In this document: positions 1 through 7,875 of the stretch, in pieces | How positions within the stretch are numbered: position 1 is the stretch's first letter | How the letters are laid out: the number at the start of each line of letters is the position of its first letter | Source: a bacterium | Lineage (GTDB): Bacteria > Gemmatimonadota > Gemmatimonadetes > Gemmatimonadales > Gemmatimonadaceae | Reading direction: 5' to 3' | DNA: 35,369 nucleotides | NCBI GenBank assembly: GCA_021802745.1 | Contig: JAJZRK010000005.1 | Span: 1-35,369 of the forward strand | The notes under the pieces: model-generated | What the model saw: only the letters and a program-made list of their open reading frames with translations | Databases searched by the model: none | What the model was told of the DNA's origin: nothing | Program-made: the position numbers and the translations under genes

Positions 1-75
1 GACCCGAAGCGGGCGCAGGCGATGCTGGATGAACTGCACCGGTGGGCGGGGGTGTTACGGACGCTTCGTGGCTGA
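1..75 (+). CDS. 3' end of an unidentified gene (partial)
   Basis: The window opens inside a reading frame that gives 24 residues and then a TGA at 73-75. The tail is helical, with alternating charged and hydrophobic residues (AMLDELHRWAGVLRTL). It loosely resembles the C-terminal helix of NAD(P)H-dependent FMN reductase/flavodoxin-like proteins, but 24 residues are too few to name a family. The 5' part lies outside the window. The frame is real-looking mainly because it ends just before a G-rich low-complexity stretch. Confidence 0.35.
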   Translation, partial: DPKRAQAMLDELHRWAGVLRTLRG

Positions 76-136
76 CGGTGGGGGGTGCAGGGTGTGGTGC
101 GGGGTGCAGGGTGCGCGGTGTGGTGCGGAGGAATGG
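76..136. repeat. G-rich low-complexity tract with degenerate 7-mer periodicity
   Basis: Between the partial gene and the first complete gene the sequence is built from imperfect copies of GGGTGCA/GGGTGTG/GGGTGCG-like words. The word GGGGTGCAGGGTG occurs twice in about 30 bases. It contains no credible coding signal, although a frame stays open through it into the next gene. Confidence 0.5.
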
Positions 137-210
137 GGATTCACGGTTTGCTGGCGGGTTGCGCGCTTCGTCGTAGGTTGTCTCAGAGGGCACTTCCACT
201 CCTTCCGCGC

Positions 211-1677
211 ATGCGCCTCCGACTGTTGCTCCTTGTCGCTCCCCTGATGCTCCTCGCGCGGCTCACCGGCGCGCAGGTGCCGGCCGGCGGCGAGCATGGC
301 GCGGGCGCGCGCGTCAGCGGCATCGTGCACGACAGCGTCGCGCGCGCCCCGCTGGGCGGCGCCTGGGTGCAGATGGTCGGCGTGGACAGCGCGCCGCAGA
401 GTGCGCCACAGCGCGCGCGCACGGCGGTCTCCGATTCACTTGGCCGCTACGCCTTCGAGAATGTGCCCGACGGGCGATACAAGCTCGGTTTCTTTCACGC
501 CGTGCTCGACTCGCTGGGCGTGGACGTGCCGCTGCGCGACCTGACCGTGCGGCGCGGCCGCGCAATGCGCGCCGCCCTGGCCCTGCCGTCGGGGGCAACG
601 CTGCGCGCCCTCATCTGCGGCGTGCGCTCGCCGCGCGACTCGGGAATCGTGGTCGCGGGCGCCGCGGTCATTGGCGTTGTGCGCGCGGCGCGCGGCGGGG
701 CGCCGGCGGCCAACGTGACGGTGAGTGGCGAATGGCTGGAAATCTCGTTCCGCGCGTCGGGCATTGACCGTCGCCGCCCGCGCGTCGTCGTGACCACGGG
801 CGCCAACGGCTGGTTTGCGCTCTGCAATGCGCCGATCGGCGGCACGATGTTCTTCACGGCGAGCCGCGGCGCCGACAGCACCGATCTCATCGAGGCGGCC
901 GTGCCGACGGACGGATTCCTGCGGCGCGACCTCTACCTCGGCGCGGCGAACACCCTCGTGGTACGCGACACGCCGCCGCGCCCCGACTCGCTCGCGCTTC
1001 CGCCGCAGATCATCCGTTCGGGGGACGGCCGATTGACCGGCCGCGTCATCAGCGCGGAGTCCAGGCGCCCGCTCGCCGGCGCGATCGTGCATCTGAGCGA
1101 CGGGCCCACGGCGCGCGCCGACGAGCGCGGCGCGTTCACGCTGGTGGGCGCGCCGCTTGGCACGCGAACGCTCGAGATTCGATCGGTGGGCTACTACCCC
1201 GAACGACGCGCCGTGCACGTGGTGGATGGCGTGCCGCCGGTGGCGGTGGCGCTCACGACGTTCAAGACGGTGCTCGACACGGTGAAGATCGTCGCCGAGC
1301 GCGTGGCCGACCGGCACGGCAGCGGCTTTGAGGAGCGCAAGCGCTCCGGAATGGGGCGGTACCTGACGGCGCAGGACCTGGAGCGCCGCGGCGCGCTCTT
1401 CGCCTCCGATGCCTTCCGCAACCTGCCCGGCACGCGCCTCGAACGGACTGCAATGGGCGAGCGCGTCATCCTGGTGCGCAGCGCGTTCGGTGAATGGTGC
1501 CAGCCGTCGGTGCACATTGACGGCCTCTACATGTGGAACCTCAACGCGGACGACATTGACGGCATGGTGTCGTTGCGATACGTCCGCGGCATCGAGGTCT
1601 ACAACGAGGCCACCACGCCAGTGGAATACCAGCGCGCGCTGACCGGCTGCGGCACCATCCTGATCTGGACCAAGTAA
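211..1677 (+). CDS. Secreted CarboxypepD_reg-like protein with TonB-plug-like C-terminus (copy 1)
   Basis: I start it at the ATG at 211, which gives a typical signal peptide (MRLRLLLLVAPLMLLARL then TGAQ) and 488 residues; the frame is open further upstream but that stretch is low-complexity. Residues about 31-105 and 272-350 look like carboxypeptidase-regulatory beta-sandwich domains (GxVxDSxxxxPLxGAxV, then DxxGxYxFxxVPxGxY). About 390-488 looks like the plug domain of TonB-dependent receptors (RGALFASDAFRNLPG, later GIEVYNEATTPVEYQ and a final GCGTILIWTK), but no 22-strand barrel follows. The protein is therefore a plug-like domain without a pore. Role unknown; it is probably periplasmic or outer-membrane associated. 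The next gene is a paralogue with the same architecture. Confidence 0.85.
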   Translation: MRLRLLLLVAPLMLLARLTGAQVPAGGEHGAGARVSGIVHDSVARAPLGGAWVQMVGVDSAPQSAPQRARTAVSDSLGRYAFENVPDGRYKLGFFHAVLDSLGVDVPLRDLTVRRGRAMRAALALPSGATLRALICGVRSPRDSGIVVAGAAVIGVVRAARGGAPAANVTVSGEWLEISFRASGIDRRRPRVVVTTGANGWFALCNAPIGGTMFFTASRGADSTDLIEAAVPTDGFLRRDLYLGAANTLVVRDTPPRPDSLALPPQIIRSGDGRLTGRVISAESRRPLAGAIVHLSDGPTARADERGAFTLVGAPLGTRTLEIRSVGYYPERRAVHVVDGVPPVAVALTTFKTVLDTVKIVAERVADRHGSGFEERKRSGMGRYLTAQDLERRGALFASDAFRNLPGTRLERTAMGERVILVRSAFGEWCQPSVHIDGLYMWNLNADDIDGMVSLRYVRGIEVYNEATTPVEYQRALTGCGTILIWTK

Positions 1678-1691
1678 GGCGGAGCACGTCC

Positions 1692-3176
1692 ATGCGACAG
1701 CGGATCCTCTCGCTGATGCTGGTGACGGCCGCCGCGGGCGCCGCGGGCGCGCAGGGAACGGGCGCCGCGCCGCGCCCGGCCGGGGCGACGCTGCGCGGTG
1801 TGGTGCGCGACAGTCTCGCGTACGGTCCGCTCGCCGGTGCCTGGGTGCAGCTCGTCGAGGCGAACGTCCGAGCCACGACGGCGCGCACGGTGCTCAGCGA
1901 TTCGCTCGGGCGCTTTGCCTTTGCGAATGTCGCGGACGGCCGATACGTCGTGGGCTTCTTCCACCCGATGCTCGATTCGCTTGGTCTCGAGGCGCCGGTG
2001 CGCCAGGTGGCGGTGCGCCGTCGCCGCGCGGCGCTGGTGGAGCTGGCCACGCCCTCGGCGGCGCGCATCCGCACGGCGGTCTGCAGCCAGGTGCGCGGGG
2101 CCGTGACGGGTGGGGCAGTGCTGGGCGTGGTGCGCGACGCGCGCACGCGCGGCACGGTGGCCGGCGCGACGGTGACCGGCGAATGGCTGGAGATCTCGTT
2201 GGTCCGCGGCGGCCGCATCGAGCCGCGCCGCAGGCGCATCTCGGTGACCACGGCGGAGAACGGCTGGTTTGCGCTGTGCAACGTCCCGGCGCGCGGAATG
2301 ATGTACCTGCATGCACACCGGGACGCAGACAGCACGGACCTCATTGATGTGCAGGTGCAGGCGAGCGGCTTCGCGCGCCAGGAGTTGTTTGTCGGCCCGT
2401 CGCGAGTGGTCGTCATGGGCGATGCAGCGGCGAGTGACAGCCTGCTTCCGGCGCGCACGGTGCGCGTGGGCGACGGCGAGCTGCACGGGGCAATCGTCAC
2501 CGCGGGAGACGGACGCCGGGTGGCGGAGGCGCTGGTGCGCCTGGGCGACAACCTGCCGGTGCGCACGGACGACCGGGGCGCGTTCACCATTGCGGGGGCC
2601 CCGTTTGGCACGCGGATGCTCGAGGTCCGCGCCGTCGGCTTCACGCAGGCGCGCACTGCCGTGCACGTCGTGCGCGGCGCGGCGCCCATCACGGTGCCGC
2701 TCGTTTCGTCGCAGGCGGTGCTCGACACCGTGCGGGTGGTGGTTGCGCGCGCGGCCGACTGGCGCGCGAGCGGCTTCGAGGATCGCCGCCGGTCGGGGGC
2801 CGGAACATATCTTGACGCGCGGCACATCGCGCGCCGCGGCGCGTTCGTGACGTCCGACCTGTTCCGGCACCTGCGCAGCGTGAAGATTGGGTTCGACTAC
2901 GACACGCTCGAGACTGACGCGAACCCGAACGCGCTCTCCGATGTCAACCAGATGAGCGACCGGCGCGTGCTCATGCGAGGCATTAGCGGCAACTGGTGCG
3001 AGCCGGCGCTGTGGTTCGACGGCAACCTCATTCCGGAGCTGAGCGTGTATGCACTGGACGGTTGGGTGACGCCCGAGCGGCTCGCGGCCATCGAGATCTA
3101 TTCGGAGGCGACGGTGCCGCCGCAGTTTCAACGATCGCGATCGGGGTGCGGGGCGATTCTCTTCTGGACGAAGTGA
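1692..3176 (+). CDS. Secreted CarboxypepD_reg-like protein with TonB-plug-like C-terminus (copy 2)
   Basis: 494 residues; the ATG lies 14 bases after the previous stop, so the two are probably co-transcribed. Signal peptide MRQRILSLMLVTAAAGAAGAQ. It has the same order as copy 1: regulatory-like domain (about 30-100), a middle segment with ENGWFALCN, a second regulatory-like domain (about 263-345, DDRGAFTIAGAPFGTRMLEVRAVGF) and a plug-like end (GIEIYS-type segment, final GCGAILFWTK). The two proteins are clearly homologous along their whole length but well diverged, so the duplication is old. Copy 2 has an extra insertion near residues 400-420 before the plug. Cysteines in SGNWCEPALWFDG and SGCGAI match those of copy 1 (GEWCQPSVHIDG, TGCGTI) and may form a disulfide. 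Confidence 0.85.
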   Translation: MRQRILSLMLVTAAAGAAGAQGTGAAPRPAGATLRGVVRDSLAYGPLAGAWVQLVEANVRATTARTVLSDSLGRFAFANVADGRYVVGFFHPMLDSLGLEAPVRQVAVRRRRAALVELATPSAARIRTAVCSQVRGAVTGGAVLGVVRDARTRGTVAGATVTGEWLEISLVRGGRIEPRRRRISVTTAENGWFALCNVPARGMMYLHAHRDADSTDLIDVQVQASGFARQELFVGPSRVVVMGDAAASDSLLPARTVRVGDGELHGAIVTAGDGRRVAEALVRLGDNLPVRTDDRGAFTIAGAPFGTRMLEVRAVGFTQARTAVHVVRGAAPITVPLVSSQAVLDTVRVVVARAADWRASGFEDRRRSGAGTYLDARHIARRGAFVTSDLFRHLRSVKIGFDYDTLETDANPNALSDVNQMSDRRVLMRGISGNWCEPALWFDGNLIPELSVYALDGWVTPERLAAIEIYSEATVPPQFQRSRSGCGAILFWTK

Positions 3177-3305
3177 CGGGGTGCGGGGCGTCCGCGCGCG
3201 TCGCGATGCGTCACATGGAGTACGCCTTCGGTGCGATGGTAGCATGCGACGAGGAGGGCTACTCATTCGAGGTGCACCATCGTCCCGAATCCCGGAGGGG
3301 TTCTC

Positions 3306-3695
3306 ATGTCACGCACTTCGATTATTGGCGCGGCGTTCGCCGCGGTACTGCTCGCATCGCCCGTGGCGGCGCAGAGTGTCATTGATGCGCCGACGACGCG
3401 ATTCACCGCGCCGACCGCGCAGGCCGCCCCGGTGACGGAGCTGGCCCTTCCCGCCGTGGCGCCCTCGCTGGCATCCACGCAGTCGGCGGCGCCGGTTGGC
3501 GTGCACGCGATCACCACGACCTTGTCGTTCGCGCCGGCCCCGGTGCCGCGCGCCTACGGACGCAGCCCGGCGCTGATGATTGTCGGCGGCGCCATGCTGC
3601 TGGTCGGTGCGGTCATCGGTGGCGACTCGGGCACGATCGTCATGCTCGGCGGCGGCGGACTGGGCCTGCTCGGCCTCTGGACGTACCTGCGCTAG
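3306..3695 (+). CDS. Small signal-peptide protein with C-terminal membrane helices
   Basis: 129 residues preceded by a good Shine-Dalgarno site (GGAGGGG ending 6 bases before the ATG). The N-terminus MSRTSIIGAAFAAVLLASPVAAQS is a cleavable signal peptide. A threonine/alanine/proline-rich linker follows (about 25-80), then two glycine-rich hydrophobic segments near residues 90-125 (IVGGAMLLVGAVIGG; IVMLGGGGLGLLGLWTYL). I do not recognise the family. It has its own ribosome site and sits 129 bp after the plug-like pair, so it may be a separate transcript. Confidence 0.75.
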   Translation: MSRTSIIGAAFAAVLLASPVAAQSVIDAPTTRFTAPTAQAAPVTELALPAVAPSLASTQSAAPVGVHAITTTLSFAPAPVPRAYGRSPALMIVGGAMLLVGAVIGGDSGTIVMLGGGGLGLLGLWTYLR

Positions 3696-3706
3696 GGCAG
3701 CAGCAC

Positions 3707-3744
3707 GGGGCGTGCCGCGCGATACCCGGCGCGGCGCCCGCCCC
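3707..3744. terminator. GC-rich hairpin between convergent genes
   Basis: GGGGCG-T-GCCGCGC pairs with GCGCGGC-GC-CGCCCC around an 8-base loop, giving 13 base pairs with one internal mismatch. It lies between a plus-strand stop (3695) and a minus-strand stop (3744) and could serve both. There is no U-run, so intrinsic termination is only likely, not certain. Confidence 0.45.
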
Positions 3745-4844
3745 TAGTGGTCGAGCAGCGTCCCCACGTGCGCCAGGGCCGGCACGTGGTCGCAGACGAG
3801 CTTGACGCAAACCGTGAGCGGGACGGCGAGCACGGCGCCCGGGATGCCCCACATCCACGCGAAGAACAGCAGGCCAAGGAAGATGGCCACCGTGTTCACC
3901 GGCAGGTGGCGCCCGAGCATCATCGGCGTCACGAAGTTCGTCTCGACGAGGTGGATGAGGTAGAAGGCGGCCGGGGCAAGCAATGCATGGACCGGCGCCT
4001 CGATGCTGGCCAGCGCCGCCAGCGCGATGATCGCGGCGGTCACCACCGGGCCGAGATACGGCACGAAGTTGAGCACCGCGGCGACCGTGCCCCACAGGAG
4101 CGGACTCGGCACGCCCACGAGCCAGAGCACCAACGCGGTGAGGAGGCCAACCCCCGTGTTGATGACGACGACGGTCATGAGGAAATGCGACGTCGCCATC
4201 TCGATCTGGCCCAACAAATGTTCGCGCCGGGTCAGCTCATCCTTGCCGGGAAGCAGCGCGGCGAGCTTGCGCCGGACGAGCGGGCCGCTGGCGAGCAGGA
4301 AGTAGGTGAGAAAGACCACCGTGAGCGCCACCGGCACCGCGGCGATCGTGTTGAACGAAGCCTTGGCGAAGAGGCCGGGCGTGACGAGCTGCACCTGTCG
4401 CGGGGCGTCGGCGGCGGCCGGCCCTGTGGCGCGCTGCATGCGGTCGGCCGAGCTCTGCAGCGCCATCAGCGGCTTGGCGACGCGGCGCACCCGCGCCTCG
4501 AGCTTCGCCATGGTCTGCGGCGCGGAGGCAATCCACGCCATGGTGGGCGACACGAGCGCGGCGGCGGCGCTGACGAAGAGCGCGACCGCGCCAAAGGTCA
4601 CGATGGCCGCCCCGATCCGTTCCGGCACGCGCCGGCGCTGCAGCCAGCGCACGGGCGCGGTGAGCATGAGCGTGAGGAGCACGGCGATGACCACCGGCAT
4701 CACGAACTCGCGGCCGAGGCGCAGCGCGACGATCACGAGCAGCGAACCGACCACCACGGACAGGGTTGACGGCGCGCGCCGATCACTCGGCGGCGCGGGA
4801 TCGTCTGGCGCGATGGGAGGGCGGGCCGCGGCGGAGCCTGTCAC
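3744..4844 (-). CDS. AI-2E family transporter (PerM-like permease)
   Basis: 366 residues, a normal length for the PF01594 family. There is a cytoplasmic Pro-rich N-terminus, then hydrophobic segments near 30-45, 48-65 and 83-105, a long polar region (about 115-165), and a C-terminal group of helices. The C-terminal half has the family's most conserved stretches, including GTVAAVLNFVPYLGP and LAVPLTVCVK near the end. Members export autoinducer-2, ions or other small solutes; the substrate cannot be read from sequence. It is followed upstream by the receiver/kinase pair on the same strand with only 6 bases between, so it may be the last gene of that operon, which would place a permease under the same control. 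Confidence 0.9.
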   Translation of the reverse strand: MTGSAAARPPIAPDDPAPPSDRRAPSTLSVVVGSLLVIVALRLGREFVMPVVIAVLLTLMLTAPVRWLQRRRVPERIGAAIVTFGAVALFVSAAAALVSPTMAWIASAPQTMAKLEARVRRVAKPLMALQSSADRMQRATGPAAADAPRQVQLVTPGLFAKASFNTIAAVPVALTVVFLTYFLLASGPLVRRKLAALLPGKDELTRREHLLGQIEMATSHFLMTVVVINTGVGLLTALVLWLVGVPSPLLWGTVAAVLNFVPYLGPVVTAAIIALAALASIEAPVHALLAPAAFYLIHLVETNFVTPMMLGRHLPVNTVAIFLGLLFFAWMWGIPGAVLAVPLTVCVKLVCDHVPALAHVGTLLDH

Positions 4845-4850
4845 GCGCCG

Positions 4851-5315
4851 TTACGACACCACCGGCGGCAGTTCGACGATCTCGAGCCAGTAGCGGCCGA
4901 GGACGTTCATGGCGGCGACGAGCCCGGTGAAGGTCACCGGTTTGGTGATGTACGAGTTGACGCCGAGCTGGTAGCTGCGGGCGACATCCTCGTCAAGCGC
5001 CGACGTGGAGAGGACGACGACGGGGATGTCGTGGAGGGTGAGGTCGCCCTTCATGATCTTGAGCGCCTCGCGCCCGTCCATCTTGGGCATGTTGAGGTCG
5101 AGCAGGATCAGCCCGGGGCGCGGCGCGAGGCCGAGCTCGCCGACATAGGCGCCACGCTGGTACAGGTAGTCGAGCAGATCCACGCCGTCCACGACGAAGC
5201 GCAGCTCGTTGGCGATGTGCGCGGCCTCGAGGGCCTGGCGCGTGAGCATCCGATCGTCTTCGTCGTCGTCGCAGATGAGTATGGTGATCGGGATCTTGTG
5301 CTGATGGAGTGTCAT
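4851..5315 (-). CDS. Single-domain response regulator, Rcp1-like
   Basis: 154 residues made up of one receiver domain and no output domain. Acidic pocket at D16-D18, phosphoacceptor D73 in LILLDLNMPKMDG, S103/T104 and K125 in the usual positions. The extended beta4-alpha4 loop and the insertion DYLYQRGAY near 49-57 are typical of Rcp1-type regulators that pair with phytochrome-like or PAS histidine kinases. Its ATG overlaps the stop of the upstream kinase gene by four bases (ATGA), so the two are translationally coupled and almost certainly partners. Output is presumably by protein-protein contact. Confidence 0.92.
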   Translation of the reverse strand: MTLHQHKIPITILICDDDEDDRMLTRQALEAAHIANELRFVVDGVDLLDYLYQRGAYVGELGLAPRPGLILLDLNMPKMDGREALKIMKGDLTLHDIPVVVLSTSALDEDVARSYQLGVNSYITKPVTFTGLVAAMNVLGRYWLEIVELPPVVS

Positions 5316-6481
5316 GTCATGAATCCCGAAGCGTGCTGCGTGACCGGCAGGGTAACCGTGAATGTTGCCCCCTGGCCGGCACTGCTCGCGGCCGCAATGG
5401 TGCCGCGGTGCCGCTCGACGATCTTTCGGCAGATCGCCAGTCCGATGCCCGATCCGTCGTACTCGGCGCGCCCATGCAGCCGTTCGAACATCCGGAAGAT
5501 GCGCTCGGCGTACTCCTGGTCGAAGCCGATGCCGTTGTCCGCCACCGTGATGGTGCAGAAGCGGCTGTCCGGGCGCGACGCACTGAGTCGCACGACGGAA
5601 GGTACATCGGGGCGCCGGTACTTGATGGCATTGCCGAGCAGGTTCTGGAAGAGCTGGCGCATCAGGAGGGCGTCGGCGTCAATGACGGGAAGGGCCTCCA
5701 CTTCGACGCGTCCCCCCGCTTCGGCGACGGTCGTTTCGAGGTCGGCGAGCACGTCGCGGGCGATGCCGGCCAGGTCGGTGGGCGCGAACACGTGCATGCG
5801 CGTGGTCACCTGCGAGAAGAGGAGCAGGTCGGTGATGAGCGTGCGCATGCGCTGCGCGGCGCTGAGCATGCGCCCGAGATGCTGTTGCGCGTCGCCCTCG
5901 AGCAGCGGACCCGCCGAGAACTCGAGCCGTTCGCCGAACGAGAGGATCTTCCGCAGCGGCTCCTGCAGGTCATGCGACGCCACCGAGGCAAATTCGTTGA
6001 GCGCCGCGTTGGAGCGTTCCAGCTCGAGGCGCTGCTCGGCGAGCCGCCACTCGGTGACGCGGCGGTCGGTGATGTCCTCGAGGGCCAGCAGGATCATCTG
6101 CGGCTTGTCGCCGTCCTGCAGCACGACCCGGGCGTTGAGCTGCATGATCTTGCGGCCGATGCGCGGAAAGACGTGATCCACGTCGAAGTCGGTGATGGCC
6201 CGCGCGGTGGCCAGCTTGTTGCCCAGCAGTTCGCGCAGCGCCGGGATGTCCCACTGGCCGTCGCCCAGCGCGAAGAGCGTCCGCCCGATCGTTTCGGACG
6301 GTTCGACCCGAAAGGTCCGGAAGAAGGCCCGGTTGGCCTGGGTCACGCGGAAGCCGGCATCCACGACGATCAGGGGCTCCCGCACCGTGTCCATGATGTC
6401 GCGCAGCAGTTGCTCGGCGGCAGGAACGCCGGCAAGCACGCCGCTCGGGGGCGGTGTGTGGCTGCTCGCGTTGTACGACAT
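5312..6481 (-). CDS. PAS-domain sensor histidine kinase
   Basis: 389 residues, no membrane helix, so cytoplasmic. PAS domain about 25-140 (EPLIVVDAGFRVTQANRAFF; ends DITDR), short coiled coil 140-160, HisKA with the phosphorylatable H170 (ASHDLQEPLRKI), and HATPase_c with N-box residues N280/N284, G1 box DNGIGF (315-320) and G2 box GSGIGLAI (343-350). All catalytic boxes are intact. The HDLQEPLR H-box is that of phytochrome-like kinases that use Rcp1-type receivers, in agreement with the coupled gene downstream. No chromophore-binding GAF/PHY domain is present, so the PAS ligand is unknown. The gene is preceded by a structured inverted-repeat leader. Confidence 0.93.
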   Translation of the reverse strand: MSYNASSHTPPPSGVLAGVPAAEQLLRDIMDTVREPLIVVDAGFRVTQANRAFFRTFRVEPSETIGRTLFALGDGQWDIPALRELLGNKLATARAITDFDVDHVFPRIGRKIMQLNARVVLQDGDKPQMILLALEDITDRRVTEWRLAEQRLELERSNAALNEFASVASHDLQEPLRKILSFGERLEFSAGPLLEGDAQQHLGRMLSAAQRMRTLITDLLLFSQVTTRMHVFAPTDLAGIARDVLADLETTVAEAGGRVEVEALPVIDADALLMRQLFQNLLGNAIKYRRPDVPSVVRLSASRPDSRFCTITVADNGIGFDQEYAERIFRMFERLHGRAEYDGSGIGLAICRKIVERHRGTIAAASSAGQGATFTVTLPVTQHASGFMT

Positions 6482-6509
6482 GGCCGCTCCTCGGGATCTG
6501 AGGTTCGCG

Positions 6510-6649
6510 GACTTCCCAGGGGCTGGCTGTTAGAGACTCGCTCCCTGATCCAGTCAGTGTGCCGTGAAGGCCCACGACGGCCCGCCTGAAGGCGAGCCCG
6601 AACCAGGCGGCCGAAGGACGTCGGTCGACCGGTCTCTAATGAGGAAGTC
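6510..6649 (-). ncRNA. Candidate structured RNA / nested inverted repeat in the kinase leader
   Basis: Two stems close the element: GACTTCC (6510-6516) with GGAAGTC (6643-6649), and TTAGAGAC (6530-6537) with GTCTCTAA (6632-6639). Inside lie a CCGCCTG/CAGGCGG hairpin with a 15-base loop that extends to GGCCGCCTG with one bulge, a GCCGT/ACGGC hairpin, and the palindrome CGGTCGACCG. On the minus strand it would form a multi-branched 5' leader ending 28 bases before the kinase ATG. It matches none of the riboswitch classes I know by their conserved words. It could also be the remains of a small mobile element; the strand is inferred. Confidence 0.4.
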
Positions 6650-6787
6650 TAGGCCCGTGGCGAGGCGCCGCACAATGGCACAACGGGAGTAGGTCTCCCG
6701 CCTGCCGGGGCGTCGGCGCTGCCTGATTCGCGCGTTCTGCATACTTCCGCGCGGGCGCGAGGGCTGGCGGAAGGCCGTGCGCAGGAA

Positions 6788-6816
6788 TTGGCGTTGCGCT
6801 GCTTCGTGCGTAATCT
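6788..6816 (+). promoter_or_regulatory. Sigma70-like promoter for the NarL-type regulator
   Basis: TTGGCG (6788-6793), a 17-base spacer, then TAATCT (6811-6816). The predicted start is near 6823, giving a 5' leader of about 30 bases before the ATG at 6855. Confidence 0.45.
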
Positions 6817-6854
6817 TTCCCGGGTAGGCGTGCGACCTCTTCAGTCACTACCAG

Positions 6855-7514
6855 ATGCTTACACCCTCGAGCGGCCCGACAACCGTCGCGATAATTGACG
6901 ACAACCGTCTCATTCGAGAGGCGCTGGCGGCGCTGCTGGGGAAGCTGCCCGACCTGCGCGTGGTTCCCACCGCCGTCGCTGACGCGGAGTTTCTCGCGAC
7001 GGCCAAGCCGCACGTCCTCCTGCTCGACGTAAGCCTGGGCGACGAGGACAGCCTCCGCGTGGCCGCCGCGATCCGTCGCGAGGTCCCGGATGCCAAGATC
7101 ATCGTGATGGACCTGATCCCGAACAACGAGGACGTCGCCGAGTTCGTGAATGCCGGGGTCAGCGGCTTCGTGCTGAAGGACGCCACATTCGAGGAGTTCG
7201 TGGCCACCATCCGGTCGGTGGCGGCGGGCGAGAAGGTGCTGCCGCCTCGCCTCACCGAATCGCTCTTTGCGCAGATTGCCCGGGAAGTGGCGGGCCGGGG
7301 GCGCGGCGAGGTGATGTCGGACGTGCGCATGACGCGGCGGGAGCGCGAGGTGATCGAGCTCATCGGCGAGGGGATGAGCAACAAGGAGATCGCCCAGCGG
7401 CTGAACATCGCGACGCACACGGTCAAGAGTCACGTGCGCAACGTCATGGAGAAGCTCTCGTTGCACACCCGGCTGCAGATTGCGGCGTATTCGCACCGGG
7501 TGCCCACCGCGTAA
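6855..7514 (+). CDS. NarL/FixJ-family response regulator
   Basis: 219 residues. Receiver domain 10-125 with acidic pair D15/D16, phosphoacceptor D58 (VLLLDVSLGDED) and K108 (FVLKDA). C-terminal LuxR-type helix-turn-helix about 155-215 (TRREREVIELIGEGMSNKEIAQRLNIATHTVKSH is the classic signature, in two parts). The conserved Thr/Ser of beta4 appears to be replaced by Asp (IIVMDL, D86), which would change the phosphorylation switch. It is divergent from the PAS kinase, so it may or may not be in the same pathway. The ATG lacks an obvious Shine-Dalgarno site. Confidence 0.92.
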   Translation: MLTPSSGPTTVAIIDDNRLIREALAALLGKLPDLRVVPTAVADAEFLATAKPHVLLLDVSLGDEDSLRVAAAIRREVPDAKIIVMDLIPNNEDVAEFVNAGVSGFVLKDATFEEFVATIRSVAAGEKVLPPRLTESLFAQIAREVAGRGRGEVMSDVRMTRREREVIELIGEGMSNKEIAQRLNIATHTVKSHVRNVMEKLSLHTRLQIAAYSHRVPTA

Positions 7515-7572
7515 CGCCCTCGGCCTCGCGCCCTGGCGCGGGCCGCCCTTCCCCAATCAGCGTAGCCCGTTA

Positions 7573-7598
7573 TTCACCCATTCGTGCGATGGGTGGGC
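7573..7598 (+). promoter_or_regulatory. Motif shared with 8569-8594, containing a 7-bp inverted repeat
   Basis: CACCCAT-TCGTGCG-ATGGGTG makes a perfect 7-base-pair stem here. The 26-base stretch matches the stretch upstream of the glycine-zipper lipoprotein at about 21 of 26 positions, including GCGATGGGT and GGC. The shared position upstream of two envelope genes suggests a common regulatory element. Confidence 0.3.
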
Positions 7599-7648
7599 GA
7601 TGCCGTGGATCCTAGCGTTCAGGATCACCACTCACGGGGCACGCTCGA

Positions 7649-7873
7649 ATGAGAAAGGAAGATCGCGTGATTGCCGCCGCTGCTGCGGCCGCGAAGCGAA
7701 AGGCGGACACGGTCATCAACGCCACGGCCAGCCTGGCGGCCGCCACGGCGCATGCGGCGGGCATCGAAGTGCACCGGGCGGGCGACGTACTCTCGGACGC
7801 CAGCGCCGCGATCGCGAAGGCCGGCGAGCGGGTGAAGCACTCGGGCGAGCGTATCCTCAAGTCGGCGGAGTGA
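7649..7873 (+). CDS. Small Ala/Lys-rich helical protein
   Basis: 74 residues from the ATG at 7649, or 68 from an in-frame GTG at 7667. The GTG has the better ribosome site (AAAGGAAG ending 5 bases before it), whereas nothing suitable precedes the ATG, so the shorter form may be the true one. The protein is a run of amphipathic Ala-rich helix with regularly spaced Lys/Glu (AAAAAAAKRKADTVINATASLAAATAHAAG...). It has no signal peptide or clear membrane helix. It resembles small stress-related or apolipoprotein-like helical proteins in composition only; no function can be assigned. The next gene begins two bases after its stop. Confidence 0.6.
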   Translation: MRKEDRVIAAAAAAAKRKADTVINATASLAAATAHAAGIEVHRAGDVLSDASAAIAKAGERVKHSGERILKSAE

Positions 7874-7875
7874 AG

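Larger units (their letters stand above)
6482..6854. other. Divergent intergenic region with no gene
   Basis: About 370 bases separate the minus-strand kinase gene from the plus-strand NarL regulator. It holds the nested inverted repeat at 6510-6649 and a sigma70-like promoter at 6788-6816. I see no convincing protein-coding frame in the rest. Confidence 0.6.

Noticed and set aside
6641..6660. GAGGAAGTCTAGGCCCG resembling the start of RNase P RNA (GAGGAAAGTCC)
   Set aside because: One base is missing and none of the other conserved RNase P blocks follow within 300 bases.
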